A stretch of DNA of 64,000 bases from Chrysopilus asiliformis (taxonomy: Eukaryota > Arthropoda > Insecta > Diptera > Rhagionidae). A program made the position numbers and the translations under genes. The notes under the pieces were generated by a model. It ran no database searches. It had not been told where the DNA came from and saw only the letters and a program-made list of their open reading frames with translations. The stretch spans positions 69,522,994 through 69,586,993 of the forward strand of contig OZ035960.1 in NCBI GenBank assembly GCA_964034945.1, in the 5' to 3' direction. This document shows positions 48,480 through 60,649 of the stretch, piece by piece; within the stretch, counting starts at the first letter, position 1; every line of letters begins with the position of its first letter.

Positions 48480-49890
48480 TGGGAAATCGATTTTTGAGAG
48501 GGGGCGGGGCTTAATTCGGCCAAGCCCCTTTTTCCAATTTTGATGGGAAATCGATTTCTGAGAGGGGGCGGGGCTTAACTCGGCCACGCCCCTTTTTCCA
48601 ATTTTGATGGGAAATCGATTTCTGAGAGGGGGCGGGGCTTAACTCGGCCACGCCCCTTTTTCCAATTTTGATGGGAAATCGATTTTTGAGAGGGGGCGGG
48701 GTTTAACTCGGCTACGCCCCCCTTTCCAATTTTGATGGGAAATTGATTTCTGAGAGGGGGCGGGGCTTAACTCGGCCACGCCCCTTTTTCCAATTTTGAT
48801 GGGAAATCGATTTCTGAGAGGGGGCGGGCCTTAACTCGGCTACGCCCCTTTTTCCAATTTTGATGGGAAATCGATTTCTGAGAGGGGCGGGGCTTAACTC
48901 GGCCACGCCCCTTTTTCCAATTTTATTGGGAAATCGATTTCTGAGAGGGCCCGGGGCTTAACTCGGCCACGCCCCTTTTTCCAATTTTGATGGGAAATCG
49001 ATTTCGGAGAGGGGGCGGGGCTTAACTCGGCCACGCCCCTTTTTCCAATTTTGATGGGAAATCGATTTCTGAGAGGGCGCCGGGCTTAACTCGGCCACGC
49101 CCCTTTTTCCAATTTTGATGGGAAATCGATTTCTGAGGGGGGGCGGGGCTTAACTCGGCCACGCCCCTTTTTCCAATTTTGATGGGAAATCGATTTCTGA
49201 GAGGGGCGAGCTTAACTCGGCCACGCCCCTTTTTCCAATTTTGATGGGAAATCGATTTCTGAGAGGGGGCGGGGCTTAACTCGGCCACGCCCCTTTTTCC
49301 AATTTTGATGGGAAATCGATTTCTGAGAGGGGGCGGGACTTAACTCGGCCACGCCCCTTTTTCCAACTTTGATGGGAAATCGATTTCTGAGAGGGGGCGG
49401 GGCTTAACTCGGCCACGCCCCTTTTTCCAATTTTGATGGGAAATCGATTTCTGAGAGGGGGCGGGGCTTAACTCGGCCACGCCCCTTTTTCCAATTTTGA
49501 TGGGAATCGATTTCTGAGAGGGGGCGGGGCTTAACTCGGCTACGCCCCTTTTTCCAATTTTGATGGGAAATCGATTTCTGAGCGGGGCGGGGCTTAACTC
49601 GGCCACGCCCCTTTTTCCAATTTTGATGGGAAATCGATTTCTGAGAGGGGGCGGGGCTTAACTCGGCCACGCCCCTTTTTCCAATTTTGATGGGAAATCG
49701 ATTTCTGAGAGGGGGCGGGGCTTAACTCGGCCACGCCCCTTTTTCCAATTTTGATGGGAAACCGATTTCTGAGAGGGGGCGGGGCTTAACTCGGTCACGC
49801 CCCTTTTTCCAATTTTGATGGGAAATCGATTTCTGAGAGGGGGCGGAGCTTAACTCGGCCACGCCCCTTTTTCCAATTTTGATGGGAAAT
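48480..49890. repeat. Distant copy of 32410-33650 with the two halves swapped
   Basis: Half B here (about 48480-49330) matches about 33010-33610 through CTTAATTCGGCCAAGCCCC, TTTTATTGGG, the GATTTCGGAG unit (seen only at 33341 and about 49000) and GGGGCGAGC. Half A here (about 49340-49880) matches about 32406-32950 through CCAACTTTGATGG (32431 and 49365, offset 16934), GAGCGGGGCGG, GGGAAACCG and CTCGGTCACG. On the left the order is A then B; on the right it is B then A. Confidence 0.75.
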
Positions 49891-51537
49891 CGATTTCTGA
49901 GAGGGGGCGGGGCTTAACTCGGCCACGCCCCTTTTTCCAATTTTGATGGGAAATCGATTTCTGAGAGGGGGCGGGGCTTAGCTCGGCCACGCCCCTTTTT
50001 CCAATTTTGATGGGAATCGATTTCTGAGAGGGGGCGGGGCTTAACTCGGCCACGCCCCTTTTTCCAATTTTGATGGGAAATCGATTTCTGAGAGGGGGCG
50101 GGGCTTAACTCGGCCACGCCCCTTTTTCCAATTTTGATGGGAAATCGATTTCTGAGAGGGGGCGGGGCTTAACTCGGCCACGCCCCTTTTTCCAATTTTG
50201 ATGGGAAATCGATTTCTGAGAGGGGGCGGGGCTTAACTCGGCCATGCCCCTTTTTCCAATTTTGATGGGAATCGATTTCTGAGAGGGGGCGGGGCTTAAC
50301 TCGGCTACGCCCCTTGTTCCAATTTTGATGGGAAATCGATTTCTGAGAGGGGCGGGGCTTAACTCGGCCACGCCCCTTTTTCCAATTTTGATGGGAAATC
50401 GATTTCTGAGAGGGCGCGGGGCTTAACTCGGCCACGCCCCTTTTTCCAATTTTGATGGGAAATCGATTTCTGAGAGGGGGCGGGGCTTAACTCGGCCACG
50501 CCCCTTTTCCAATTTTGATGGGAAATCGATTTCTGAGGGGGCGGGGCTTAACTCGGCCACGCCCCTTTTTCCAATTTTGATGGGAAATCGATTTTTGAGA
50601 GGGGGCGGGGCTTAACTCGGCTACGCCCCCTTTTCCAATTTTGATGGGAAATTGATTTCTGAGAGGGGGCGGGGCTTAACTCGGCCACGCCCCTTTTTCC
50701 AATTTTGATGGGAAATCGATTTCTGAGAGGGGCGGGGCTTAACTCGGCCACGCCCCTTTTTCCAATTTTATTGGGAAATCGATTTCTGAGAGGGCCCGGG
50801 GCTTAACTCGGCCACGCCCCTTTTTCCAATTTTGATGGGAAATCGATTTCTGAGAGGGGGCGGGGCTTAACTCGGCCACGCCCCTTTTTCCAATTTTGAT
50901 GGGAAATCGATTTCTGAGAGGGCGCCGGGCTTAACTCGGCCACGCCCCTTTTTCCAATTTTGATGGGAAATCGATTTCTGAGAGGGGGCGGGGCTTAACT
51001 CGGCCACGCCCCTTTTTCCAATTTTGATGGGAAATCGATTTCTGAGAGGGGGCGGGGCTTAGCTCGGCCACGCCCCTTTTTCCAATTTTGATGGGAAATC
51101 GATTTCTGAGAGGGGGCGGGGCTTAACTCGGCCATGCCCCTTTTTCCAATTTTGATGGGAAATCGATTTCTGAGAGGGGTGGGGCTTCACTCGGCCACGC
51201 CCCTTTTTCCAATTTTGATGGGAAATCGATTTCTGAGAGGGGGCGGGGCTTAACTCGGCCACGCCCCTTTTTCCAATTTTGATGGGAATCGATTTCTGAG
51301 AGGGGGCGGGGCTTAACTCGGCAACGCCCCTTTATCCAATTTTGATGGGAAACCGATTTCTGAGAGGGGGCGGGACTTAACTCGGCCACGCCCCTTTTTC
51401 CAATTTTGATGGGAAATCGATTTCTGAGAGGGGGCGGAGCTTAACTCGGCCACGCCCCTTTTTCCAATTTTGATGGGAAATCGATTTCTGAGAGGGGGCG
51501 GGGCTTAACTCGGCCACGCCCCTTTTTCCAATTTTGA

Positions 51538-52593
51538 TGGGAAATCGATTTCTGAGAGGGGGCGGGGCTTAACTCGGCCACGCCCCTTTTTCCAATTTTG
51601 ATAGGAAATCGATTTCTGAGAGGGGGCGGGGCTTAACTCGGCCACGCCCTTTTTTCCAATTTTGATGGGAAATGGATTTCTGAGAGGGGGCGGGGCTTAA
51701 CTCGGCCACGCCCCTTTTTCCAATTTTGATGGGGAATCGATTTCTGAGAGGGGGCGGGGCTTAACTCGGCTACGCCCCTTTTTCCAATTTTGATGGGAAA
51801 TCGATTTCTGAGCGGGGCGGGGCTTAACTCGGCCACGCCCCTTTTTCCAATTTTGATGGGAAATCGATTTCTGAGAGGGGGCGGGGCTTAGCTCGGCCAC
51901 GCCCCTTTTTCCAATTTTGATGGAAAATCGATTTCTGAGAGGGGGCGGGGCTTAACTCGGCCACGCTCTTTTTCCAATTTTGATGGGAAATCGATTTCTG
52001 AGAGGGGGCGGGGCTTAACTCGGCCACGCCCCTTTTTCCAATTTTCATGGGAAATCGATTTCTGAGAGGGGGCGGGGCTTAACTCGGCCACGCCCCTTTT
52101 TCCAATTTTGATAGGAAATCGATTTCTGAGAGGGGGCGGGGCTTAACTCGGCCACGCCCTTTTTTCCAATTTTGATGGGAAATGGATTTCTGAGAGGGGG
52201 CGGGGCTTAACTCGGCCACGCCCCTTTTTCCAATTTTGATGGGGAATCGATTTCTGAGAGGGGGCGGGGCTTAACTCGGCTACGCCCCTTTTTCCAATTT
52301 TGATGGGAAATCGATTTCTGAGCGGGGCGGGGCTTAACTCGGCCACGCCCCTTTTTCCAATTTTGATGGGAAATCGATTTCTGAGAGGGGGCGGGGCTTA
52401 GCTCGGCCACGCCCCTTTTTCCAATTTTGATGGAAAATCGATTTCTGAGAGGGGGCGGGGCTTAACTCGGCCACGCTCTTTTTCCAATTTTGATGGGAAA
52501 TCGATTTCTGAGAGGGGGCGGGGCTTAACTCGGCCACGCCCCTTTTTCCAATTTTCATGGGAAATCGATTTCTGAGAGGGGGCGGGGCTTAAT
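51538..52593. repeat. 510-bp (8-monomer) perfect tandem duplication
   Basis: A line-by-line comparison of 51538-52083 with 52048-52593 shows no difference. This includes rare changes such as GATAGGAAAT, CACGCCCTTTTTTCC, GGGGAATCG, GAGCGGGGCGG, CTTAGCTCGG, GATGGAAAAT, CACGCTCTTTTTCC and TTTTCATGGG. The match ends where CTTAACTCGG on the left is CTTAATTCGG on the right (near 52594). It is probably one of the most recent events in the window. Confidence 0.95.
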
Positions 52594-52683
52594 TCGGCCA
52601 CGCCCCTTTTTCCAATTTTGATGGGAAATCGATTTCTGAGAGGGGGCGGGGCTTAACTCGGCCACGCCCCTTTTTCCAATTTT

Positions 52684-52704
52684 GATGGGAAATCGACTTC
52701 TTTT
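52684..52704. repeat. Truncated 21-bp satellite monomer
   Basis: GATGGGAAATCGACTTC is followed by TTTTGATGGG, so the next monomer starts only 21 bp after the previous one. About 43 bp, holding the GC box, KLF-like box and CCAAT, are missing. T-runs lie at both deletion edges, and ATTT is changed to ACTT beside the breakpoint. Confidence 0.9.
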
Positions 52705-52759
52705 GATGGGAAATCGATTTCTGAGAGGGGGCGGGGCTTAACTCGGCCACGCCCCTTTT

Positions 52760-53060
52760 TCCAATTTTGACGGGAAATCGATTTCTGAGAGGGGCGGGGC
52801 TTAACTCGGCCACGCCCCATTTTCCAATTTTGATGGGAAATCGATTTCTGAGAGGGGGCGGGCTTAACTCGGCCACGCCCCTTTTTCCAATTTTGACGGG
52901 AAATCGATTTCTGAGAGGGGCGGGGCTTAACTCGGCCACGCCCCTTTTTCCAATTTTGACGGGAAATCGATTTCTGAGAGGGGCGGGGCTTAACTCGGCC
53001 ACGCCCCTTTTTCCAATTTTGATGGGAAATCGATTTCTGAGAGGGGGCGGGCTTAACTCG
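52760..53060. repeat. Local cluster of TTTTGACGGG and G4-deleted monomers
   Basis: TTTTGACGGG appears at about 52767, 52894 and 52957. Units with GGGGGCGGGCTTAAC (one G lost from the second G run) appear at about 52854 and 53044, 190 bp apart. The run of 63-bp units keeps both strands open for longer than usual here (117 codons on +, 165 and 158 on -). It is a small three-monomer duplication and not a gene. Confidence 0.75.
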
Positions 53061-54842
53061 GCCACGCCCCTTTTTCCAATTTTCATGGGAAATCGATTTC
53101 TGAGAGGGGGCGGGGCTTAACTCGGCCACGCCCCTTTTTCCAATTTTGATGGCAAATCGATTTCTGAGAGGGGGCGGGGCTTAACTCGGCCACGCCCCTT
53201 TTTTCAATTTTGATGGGAAATCGATTTCTGAAAGGGGGCGGGGCTTAACTCGGCCAAGCCCCTGTTTCCAATTTTGATTGGGAATCGATTTCTGAGAGGG
53301 TGCGGGGCTTAACTCGGCCACGCCCCTTTATCCAATTTTAATGGGAAACCGATTTCTGAGAGGGGGCGGGGCTTAACTCGGCCACGCCCCTTTTTCCAAT
53401 TTTGATGGGAAATGGATTTCTAAGAAGGGGCGGGGCTTAACTCGGCCACGCCCCTTTTTCCAATTTTGATGGGAATCGATTTCTGAGAGGGGGCGGGCTT
53501 AACTCGGCTACGCCCCTTTTTCCAATTTTGATGGGAAATCGATTTCTGAGAGGGGCGGGGCTTAACTCGGCCACGCCCCTTTTTCCAATTTTGATGGGAA
53601 ATCGATTTCTGAGAGGGGGCGGGGCTTAACTCGGCCACGCCCCTTTTTCCAATTTTGATGGGAAATCGATTTCTGAGAGGGGGCGGAGCTTAACTCGGCC
53701 ACGCCCCTTTTCCAATTTTAATGGGAAATGGATTTCTGAGAGGGGGCGGGGCTTAACTCGGCCACGCCCCTTTTTCCAATTTTGATGGGAATCGATTTCT
53801 GAGAGGGGGCGGGGCTTAACTCGGCTACGCCCCTTTTTCCAATTTTGATGGGAAATCGATTTCTGAGCGGGGCGGGGCTTAACTCGGCCACGCCCCTTTT
53901 TCCAATTTTGATGGGAAATCGATTTCTGAGAGGGGGTGGGGCTTAACTCGGCCACGCCCCTTTTTCCAATTTTGATGGGAAATCGATTTCTGAGAGGGGG
54001 CGGGGCTTAACTCGGCCACGCCCCTTTTTCCAATTTTGATGGGAAACCGATTTCTGAGAGGGGGCGGGGCTTAACTCGGTCACGCCCCTTTTTCCAATTT
54101 TGATGGGAAATCGATTTCTGAGAGGGGGTGGAGCTTAACTCGGCCACGCCCCTTTTTCCAATTTTGATGGGAAATCGATTTCTGAGAGGGGGCGGGGCTT
54201 AACTCGGCCACGCCCCTTTTTCCAATTTTGATGGGAAATCGATTTCTGAGAGGGGGCGGGGTTTAACTCGGCCACGCCCCTGTTTCCAATTTTGATGGGG
54301 AATCGATTTCTGAGAGGGGGCGGGGCTTAACTCGGCCACGCCCCTTTATCCAATTTTGATGGGAAACCGATTTCTGAGAGGGGGCGGGGCTTAACTCGGC
54401 CACGCCCCTTTTCCAATTTTGATGGGAAATCGATTTCTGAGGGGGCAGGGCTTAACTCGGCCACGCCCCTTTTTCCAATTTTGAGGGGAAATCGATTTCT
54501 GAGAGGGGGCGGGGCTTAACTCGGCCACGCCCCTTTTTCCAATTTTGATGGGAATCGATTTCTGAGAGGGGGCGGGGCTTAACTCGGCTACGCCCTTTTT
54601 CCAATTTTGATGGGAAATCGATTTCTGAGAGGGGCGAGCTTAACTCGGCCACGCCCCTTTTTCCAATTTTGATGGGAAATCGATTTCTGAGCGGGGGCGG
54701 GGCTTAACTCGGCCACGCCCCTTTTTCCAATTTTGATGGGAAATCGATTTCTGAGAGGGGGCGGGGCTTAACTCGGCCACGTCCCTTTTTCCAATTTTTA
54801 TGGGAAATCGATTTCTGAGAGGGGGCGGGGCTTAACTCGGCT

Positions 54843-56037
54843 ACGCCCCTTGTTCCAATTTTGATGGGAAATCGATTTCTGAGAGGGGCGGGGCTTAACT
54901 CGGCCACGCCCCTTTTTCCAATTTTGATGGGAAATCGATTTCTGAGAGGGCGCGGGGCTTAACTCGGCCACGCCCCTTTTTCCAATTTTGATGGGAAATC
55001 GATTTCTGAGAGGGGGCGGGGCTTAACTCGGCCACGCCCCTTTTTCCAATTTTGATAAGAAATCGATTTCTGAGGGGGCGGGGCTTAACTCGGCCACGCC
55101 CCTTTTTCCAATTTTGATGGGAAATCGATTTTTGAGAGGGGGCGGGGCTTAACTCGGCTACGCTCCCTTTTCCAATTTTGATGGGAAATTGATTTCTGAG
55201 AGGGGGCGGGGCTTAACTCGGCCACGCCCCTTTTTCCAATTTTGATGGGAAATCGATTTCTGAGAGGGGCGGGGCTTAACTCGGCCACGCCCCTTTTTCC
55301 AATTTTATTGGGAAATCGATTTCTGAGAGGGCCCGGGGCTTAACTCGGCCACGCCCCTTTTTCCAATTTTGATGGGAAATCGATTTCTGAGAGGGGGCGG
55401 GGCTTAACTCGGCCACGCCCCTTTTTCCAATTTTGATGGGAAACCGATTTCTGAGAGGGGGCGGGGCTTAACTCGGTCACGCCCCTTGTTCCAATTTTGA
55501 TGGGAAATCGATTTCTGAGAGGGGCGGGGCTTAACTCGGCCACGCCCCTTTTTCCAATTTTGATGGGAAATCGATTTCTGAGAGGGCGCGGGGCTTAACT
55601 CGGCCACGCCCCTTTTTCCAATTTTGATGGGAAATCGATTTCTGAGAGGGGGCGGGGCTTAACTCGGCCACGCCCCTTTTTCCAATTTTGATAAGAAATC
55701 GATTTCTGAGGGGGCGGGGCTTAACTCGGCCACGCCCCTTTTTCCAATTTTGATGGGAAATCGATTTTTGAGAGGGGGCGGGGCTTAACTCGGCTACGCT
55801 CCCTTTTCCAATTTTGATGGGAAATTGATTTCTGAGAGGGGGCGGGGCTTAACTCGGCCACGCCCCTTTTTCCAATTTTGATGGGAAATCGATTTCTGAG
55901 AGGGGCGGGGCTTAACTCGGCCACGCCCCTTTTTCCAATTTTATTGGGAAATCGATTTCTGAGAGGGCCCGGGGCTTAACTCGGCCACGCCCCTTTTTCC
56001 AATTTTGATGGGAAATCGATTTCTGAGAGGGGGCGGA
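54843..56037. repeat. 636-bp (10-monomer) tandem duplication
   Basis: Markers CCCCTTGTTCC, GGGCGCGGGG, GATAAGAAATCG with CTGAGGGGGCGG (about 55055 and 55691), a TTTTTGAGAGG unit, CTACGCTCCC, GGGAAATTGATTT and TTTTATTGGG recur 636 bp apart. The match runs from about 54843 to the GGGGCGGAGC difference at about 56038. The length equals that of the 7.2-9.8-kb higher-order repeat but the variants differ, so the two are independent. Confidence 0.92.
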
Positions 56038-56699
56038 GCTTAACTCGGCCACGCCCCTTTTTCCAATTTTGATGGGAAATCGATTTCTGAGAGGGGGCGG
56101 GGCTTAACTCGGCCACGCCCCTTTTTCCAATTTTGATGGGAAATCGATTTCTGAGAGGGGGCGGGGCTTAACTCGGCCACGCCCCTGTTTCCAATTTTGA
56201 TGGGGAATCGATTTCTGAGAGGGGGCGGGGCTTAACTCGGCCACGCCCCTTTATCCAATTTTGATGGGAAACCGATTTCTGAGAGGGGGCGGGGCTTAAC
56301 TCGGCCACGCCCCTTTTCCAATTTTGATGGGAAATCGATTTCTGAGGGGGCGGGGCTTAACTCGGCCACGCCCCTTTTTCCAATTTTGATGGGAAATCGA
56401 TTTCTGAGAAGGGGCGGGGCTTAACTCGGCCACGCCCCTTTTTCCAATTTTGATGGGAAATCGATTTCTGAGAGGGGGCGGGGCTTAACTCGGCCACGCC
56501 CCTTTTTCCAATTTTGATGGGAAATGGATTTCTGAGAGGGGGCGGGGCTTAACTCGGCCACGCCCCTTTTTCCAATTTTGATGGGAATCGATTTCTGAGA
56601 GGGGGCGGGGCTTAACTCGGCTACGTCCCTTTTTCCAATTTTGATGGGAAATCGATTTCTGAGAGGGGGCGGGGCTTAACTCGGCCACGCCCCTTTTTC

Positions 56700-59000
56700 C
56701 AATTTTGATGGGAAATCGATTTCTGAGAGGGGGCGGGGCTTAACTCGGCCACGCCCCTTTTTCCAATTTTGATGGGAAATCGATTTCTGAGAGGGCGCGG
56801 GGCTTAACTCGGCCACGCCCCTTTTTCCAATTTTGATGGGAAATCGATTTCTGAGAGGGGGCGGGGCTTAACTCGGCCACGCCCCTTTTTCCAATTTTCA
56901 TGGGAAATCGATTTCTGAGAGGGGCGGGGCTTAACTCGGCCACGCCCCTTTTTCCAATTTTGATGGGAAATCGATTTCTGAGAGGGGGCGGGGCTTAACT
57001 CGGCCACGCCCCTTTTTCCAATTTTGATAAGAAATCGATTTCTGAAGGGGCGGGGCTTAACTCGGCCACGCCCCTTTTTCCAATTTTGATGGGAAATCGA
57101 TTTTTGAGAGTGGGCGGGGTTTAACTCGGCTACGCCCCCCTTTCCAATTTTGATGGGAAATTGATTTCTGAGAGGGGGCGGGGCTTAACTCGGCCACGCC
57201 CCTTTTTCCAATTTTGATGGGAAATCGATTTCTGAGAGGGGGCGGGCCTTAACTCGGCCACGCCCCTTTTTCCAATTTTGATGGGAAATCGATTTCTGAG
57301 AGGGGGTGGGGCTTAACTCGGCCACGCCCCTTTTTCCAATTTTGATGGGAAATTGATTTCTGAGAGGGGGCGGGGCTTAACTCGGCCACGCCCCTTTTTC
57401 CAATTTTGATGGGAAATTGATTTCTGAGAGGGGGCGGGGCTTAACTCGGTCACGCCCCTTTTTCCAATTTTGATGGGAAATCGATTTCTGAGAGGGGGCG
57501 GGGCTTAACTCGGCCACGCCCCTTTTTCCAATTTTGATGGGAAATCGATTTCTGAGAGGGGGCGGGGCTTAACTCGGCCACGCCCCTTTTTCCAATTTTG
57601 ATGGGAAATCGATTTCTGAGAGGGGGCGGGGCTTAACTCGGCCACGCCCCTTTTTCCAATTTTGATGGGAAATCGATTTCTGAGAGGGCGCGGGGCTTAA
57701 CTCGGCCACGCCCCTTTTTCCAATTTTGATGGGAAATCGATTTCTGAGAGGGGGCGGGGCTTAACTCGGCCACGCCCCTTTTTCCAATTTTCATGGGAAA
57801 TCGATTTCTGAGAGGGGCGGGGCTTAACTCGGCCACGCCCCTTTTTCCAATTTTGATGGGAAATCGATTTCTGAGAGGGGGCGGGGCTTAACTCGGCCAC
57901 GCCCCTTTTTCCAATTTTGATAAGAAATCGATTTCTGAAGGGGCGGGGCTTAACTCGGCCACGCCCCTTTTTCCAATTTTGATGGGAAATCGATTTTTGA
58001 GAGTGGGCGGGGTTTAACTCGGCTACGCCCCCCTTTCCAATTTTGATGGGAAATTGATTTCTGAGAGGGGGCGGGGCTTAACCCGGCCACGCCCCTTTTT
58101 CCAATTTTGATGGGAAATCGATTTCTGAGAGGGGGCGGGCCTTAACTCGGCCACGCCCCTTTTTCCAATTTTGATGGGAAATCGATTTCTGAGAGGGGGC
58201 GGGGCTTAACTCGGCCACGCCCCTTTTTCCAATTTTGATGGGAAATTGATTTCTGAGAGGGGGCGGGGCTTAACTCGGCCACGCCCCTTTTTCCAATTTT
58301 GATGGGAAATTGATTTCTGAGAGGGGGCGGGGCTTAACTCGGTCACGCCCCTTTTTCCAATTTTGATGGGAAATCGATTTCTGAGAGGGGGCGGGGCTTA
58401 ACTCGGCCACGCCCCTTTTTCCAATTTTGATGGGAAATCGATTTCTGAGAGGGGGCGGGGCTTAACTCGGCCACGCCCCTTTTTCCAATTTTGATGGGAA
58501 ATCGATTTCTGAGAGGGGGCGGGGCTTAACTCGGCCACGCCCCTTTTTCCAATTTTGATGGGAAATCGATTTCTGAGAGGGCGCGGGGCTTAACTCGGCC
58601 ACGCCCCTTTTTCCAATTTTGATGGGAAATCGATTTCTGAGAGGGGGCGGGGCTTAACTCGGCCACGCCCCTTTTTCCAATTTTGATAAGAAATCGATTT
58701 CTGAAGGGGCGGGGCTTAACTCGGCCACGCCCCTTTTTCCAATTTTGATGGGAAATCGATTTTTGAGAGGGGGCGGGGTTTAACTCGGCTACGCCCCCTT
58801 TTCCAATTTTGATGGGAAATTGATTTCTGAGAGGGGGCGGGGCTTAACTCGGCCACGCCCCTTTTTCCAATTTTGATGGGAAATCGATTTCTGAGAGGGG
58901 GCGGGCCTTAACTCGGCCACGCCCCTTTTTCCAATTTTGATGGGAAATCGATTTCTGAGAGGGGGCGGGGCTTAACTCGGCCACGCCCCTTTTTCCAATT
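56700..59000. repeat. 893-bp (14-monomer) duplication with a shortened third copy
   Basis: GATAAGAAATCG with CTGAAGGGGCGG lies at about 57027, 57920 and 58685, offsets 893 and 765 bp (two monomers fewer in the third). GGGCGGGGTTTAACTCGGC and GGGGGCGGGCCTTAAC follow in each copy. GAGAGTGGGCGG is present in the first two and normal in the third. GGGGGTGGGG near 57304 is found only in the first. Confidence 0.88.
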
Positions 59001-59395
59001 TTGATGGGAAATCGATTTCTGAGAGGGGGCGGGGCTTAACTCGGCCACGCCCCTTTTTCCAATTTTGATGGGAATCGATTTCTGAGAGGGGGCGGGGCTT
59101 AACTCGGCTACGCCTCTTTTTCCAATTTTGATGGGAAATCGATTTCTGAGAGGGGGCGGGGCTTAACTCGGCCACGCCCCTTTTTCCAATTTTGATGGGA
59201 ATCGATTTCTGAGAGGGGGCGGGGCTTAACTCGGCTACGCCCCTTTTTCCAATTTTGATGGGAAATCGATTTCTGAGAGGGGGCGGGGCTTAACTCGGCC
59301 ACGCCCCTTTTTCCAATTTTGATGGGAAATCGATTTCTGAGAGGGGGCGGGGCTTAACTCGGCCACGCCCCTTTTTCCAATTTTGATGGGAAATG

Positions 59396-60476
59396 GATTT
59401 CTGAGAGGGGGCGGGGCTTAACTCGGCCACGCCCCTTTTTCCAATTTTGATGGGAATCGATTTCTGAGAGGGGGCGGGGCTTAACTCGGCCACGCCCCTT
59501 TTTCCAATTTTGATGGGAAATCGATTTCTGAGAGGGGGCGGGGCTTAACTCGGCCACACCCCTTTTTCCAATTTTGATGGGAAATCGATTTCTGAGAGGG
59601 GGCGGGGCTTAACTCGGCCACGCCTCTTTTTCCAATTTTGATGGGAAATCGATTTCTGAGAGGGGGCGGGGCTTAACTCGGCCATGCCCCTTTTTCCAAT
59701 TTTGATGGGAAATCGATTTCTGAGAGGGGCGGGGCTTAAGTCGGCCACGCCCCTTTTTCCAATTTTGATAGGAAATCGATTTCTGAGAGGGGGCGGGGCT
59801 TAACTCGGCCACGTCCCTTTTTCCAATTTTGATGGGAAATCGATTTCTGAGAGGGGGCGGGGCTTAACTCGGCCACGCCCCTTTTTCCAATTTTGATGGG
59901 AAATCGATTTCTGAGAGGGGGCGGGGCTTAACTCGGCCACGCCCCTTTTTCCAATTTTGATGGGAATCGATTTCTGAGAGGGGGCGGGGCTTAACTCGGC
60001 CACGCCCCTTTTTCCAATTTTGATGGGAAATCGATTTCTGAGAGGGGGCGGGGCTTAACTCGGCCACACCCCTTTTTCCAATTTTGATGGGAAATCGATT
60101 TCTGAGAGGGGGCGGGGCTTAACTCGGCCACGCCTCTTTTTCCAATTTTGATGGGAAATCGATTTCTGAGAGGGGGCGGGGCTTAACTCGGCCATGCCCC
60201 TTTTTCCAATTTTGATGGGAAATCGATTTCTGAGAGGGGCGGGGCTTAAGTCGGCCACGCCCCTTTTTCCAATTTTGATAGGAAATCGATTTCTGAGAGG
60301 GGGCGGGGCTTAACTCGGCCACGTCCCTTTTTCCAATTTTGATGGGAAATCGATTTCTGAGAGGGGGCGGGGCTTAACTCGGCCACGCCCCTTTTTCCAA
60401 TTTTGATGGGAAATCGATTTCTGAGAGGGGGCGGGGCTTAACTCGGCCACGCCCCTTTTTCCAATTTTGATGGGAA
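59396..60476. repeat. 510-bp (8-monomer) tandem duplication
   Basis: CCACACCCC (about 59556 and 60066), CACGCCTCTTTTTCC, CCATGCCCC, CTTAAGTCGG (about 59738 and 60248), GATAGGAAATCG and CACGTCCC all recur 510 bp apart. The match starts after a GGGAAATGG against GGGAAATCG difference at about 59395 and ends where GGGAATCG faces GGGAAATCG at about 60470. Confidence 0.92.
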
Positions 60477-60649
60477 ATCGATTTCTGAGAGGGGCGGGGC
60501 TTAACTCGGCCACGCCCCTTTTTCCAATTTTGTTGGGAAATCGATTTCTGAGAGGGCGCGGGGCTTAACTCGGCCACGCCCCTTTTTCCAATTTTGATGG
60601 GAAATCGATTTCTGAAAGGGGGCGGGGCTTAACTCGGCCACGCCCCTTT

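Noticed and set aside
17441..53120. A few plus-strand open frames (about 17441-17638, 25892-26080, 48317-48514, 52767-53120)
   Set aside because: They coincide exactly with runs of 63-bp monomers that keep the frame and contain only translated satellite.
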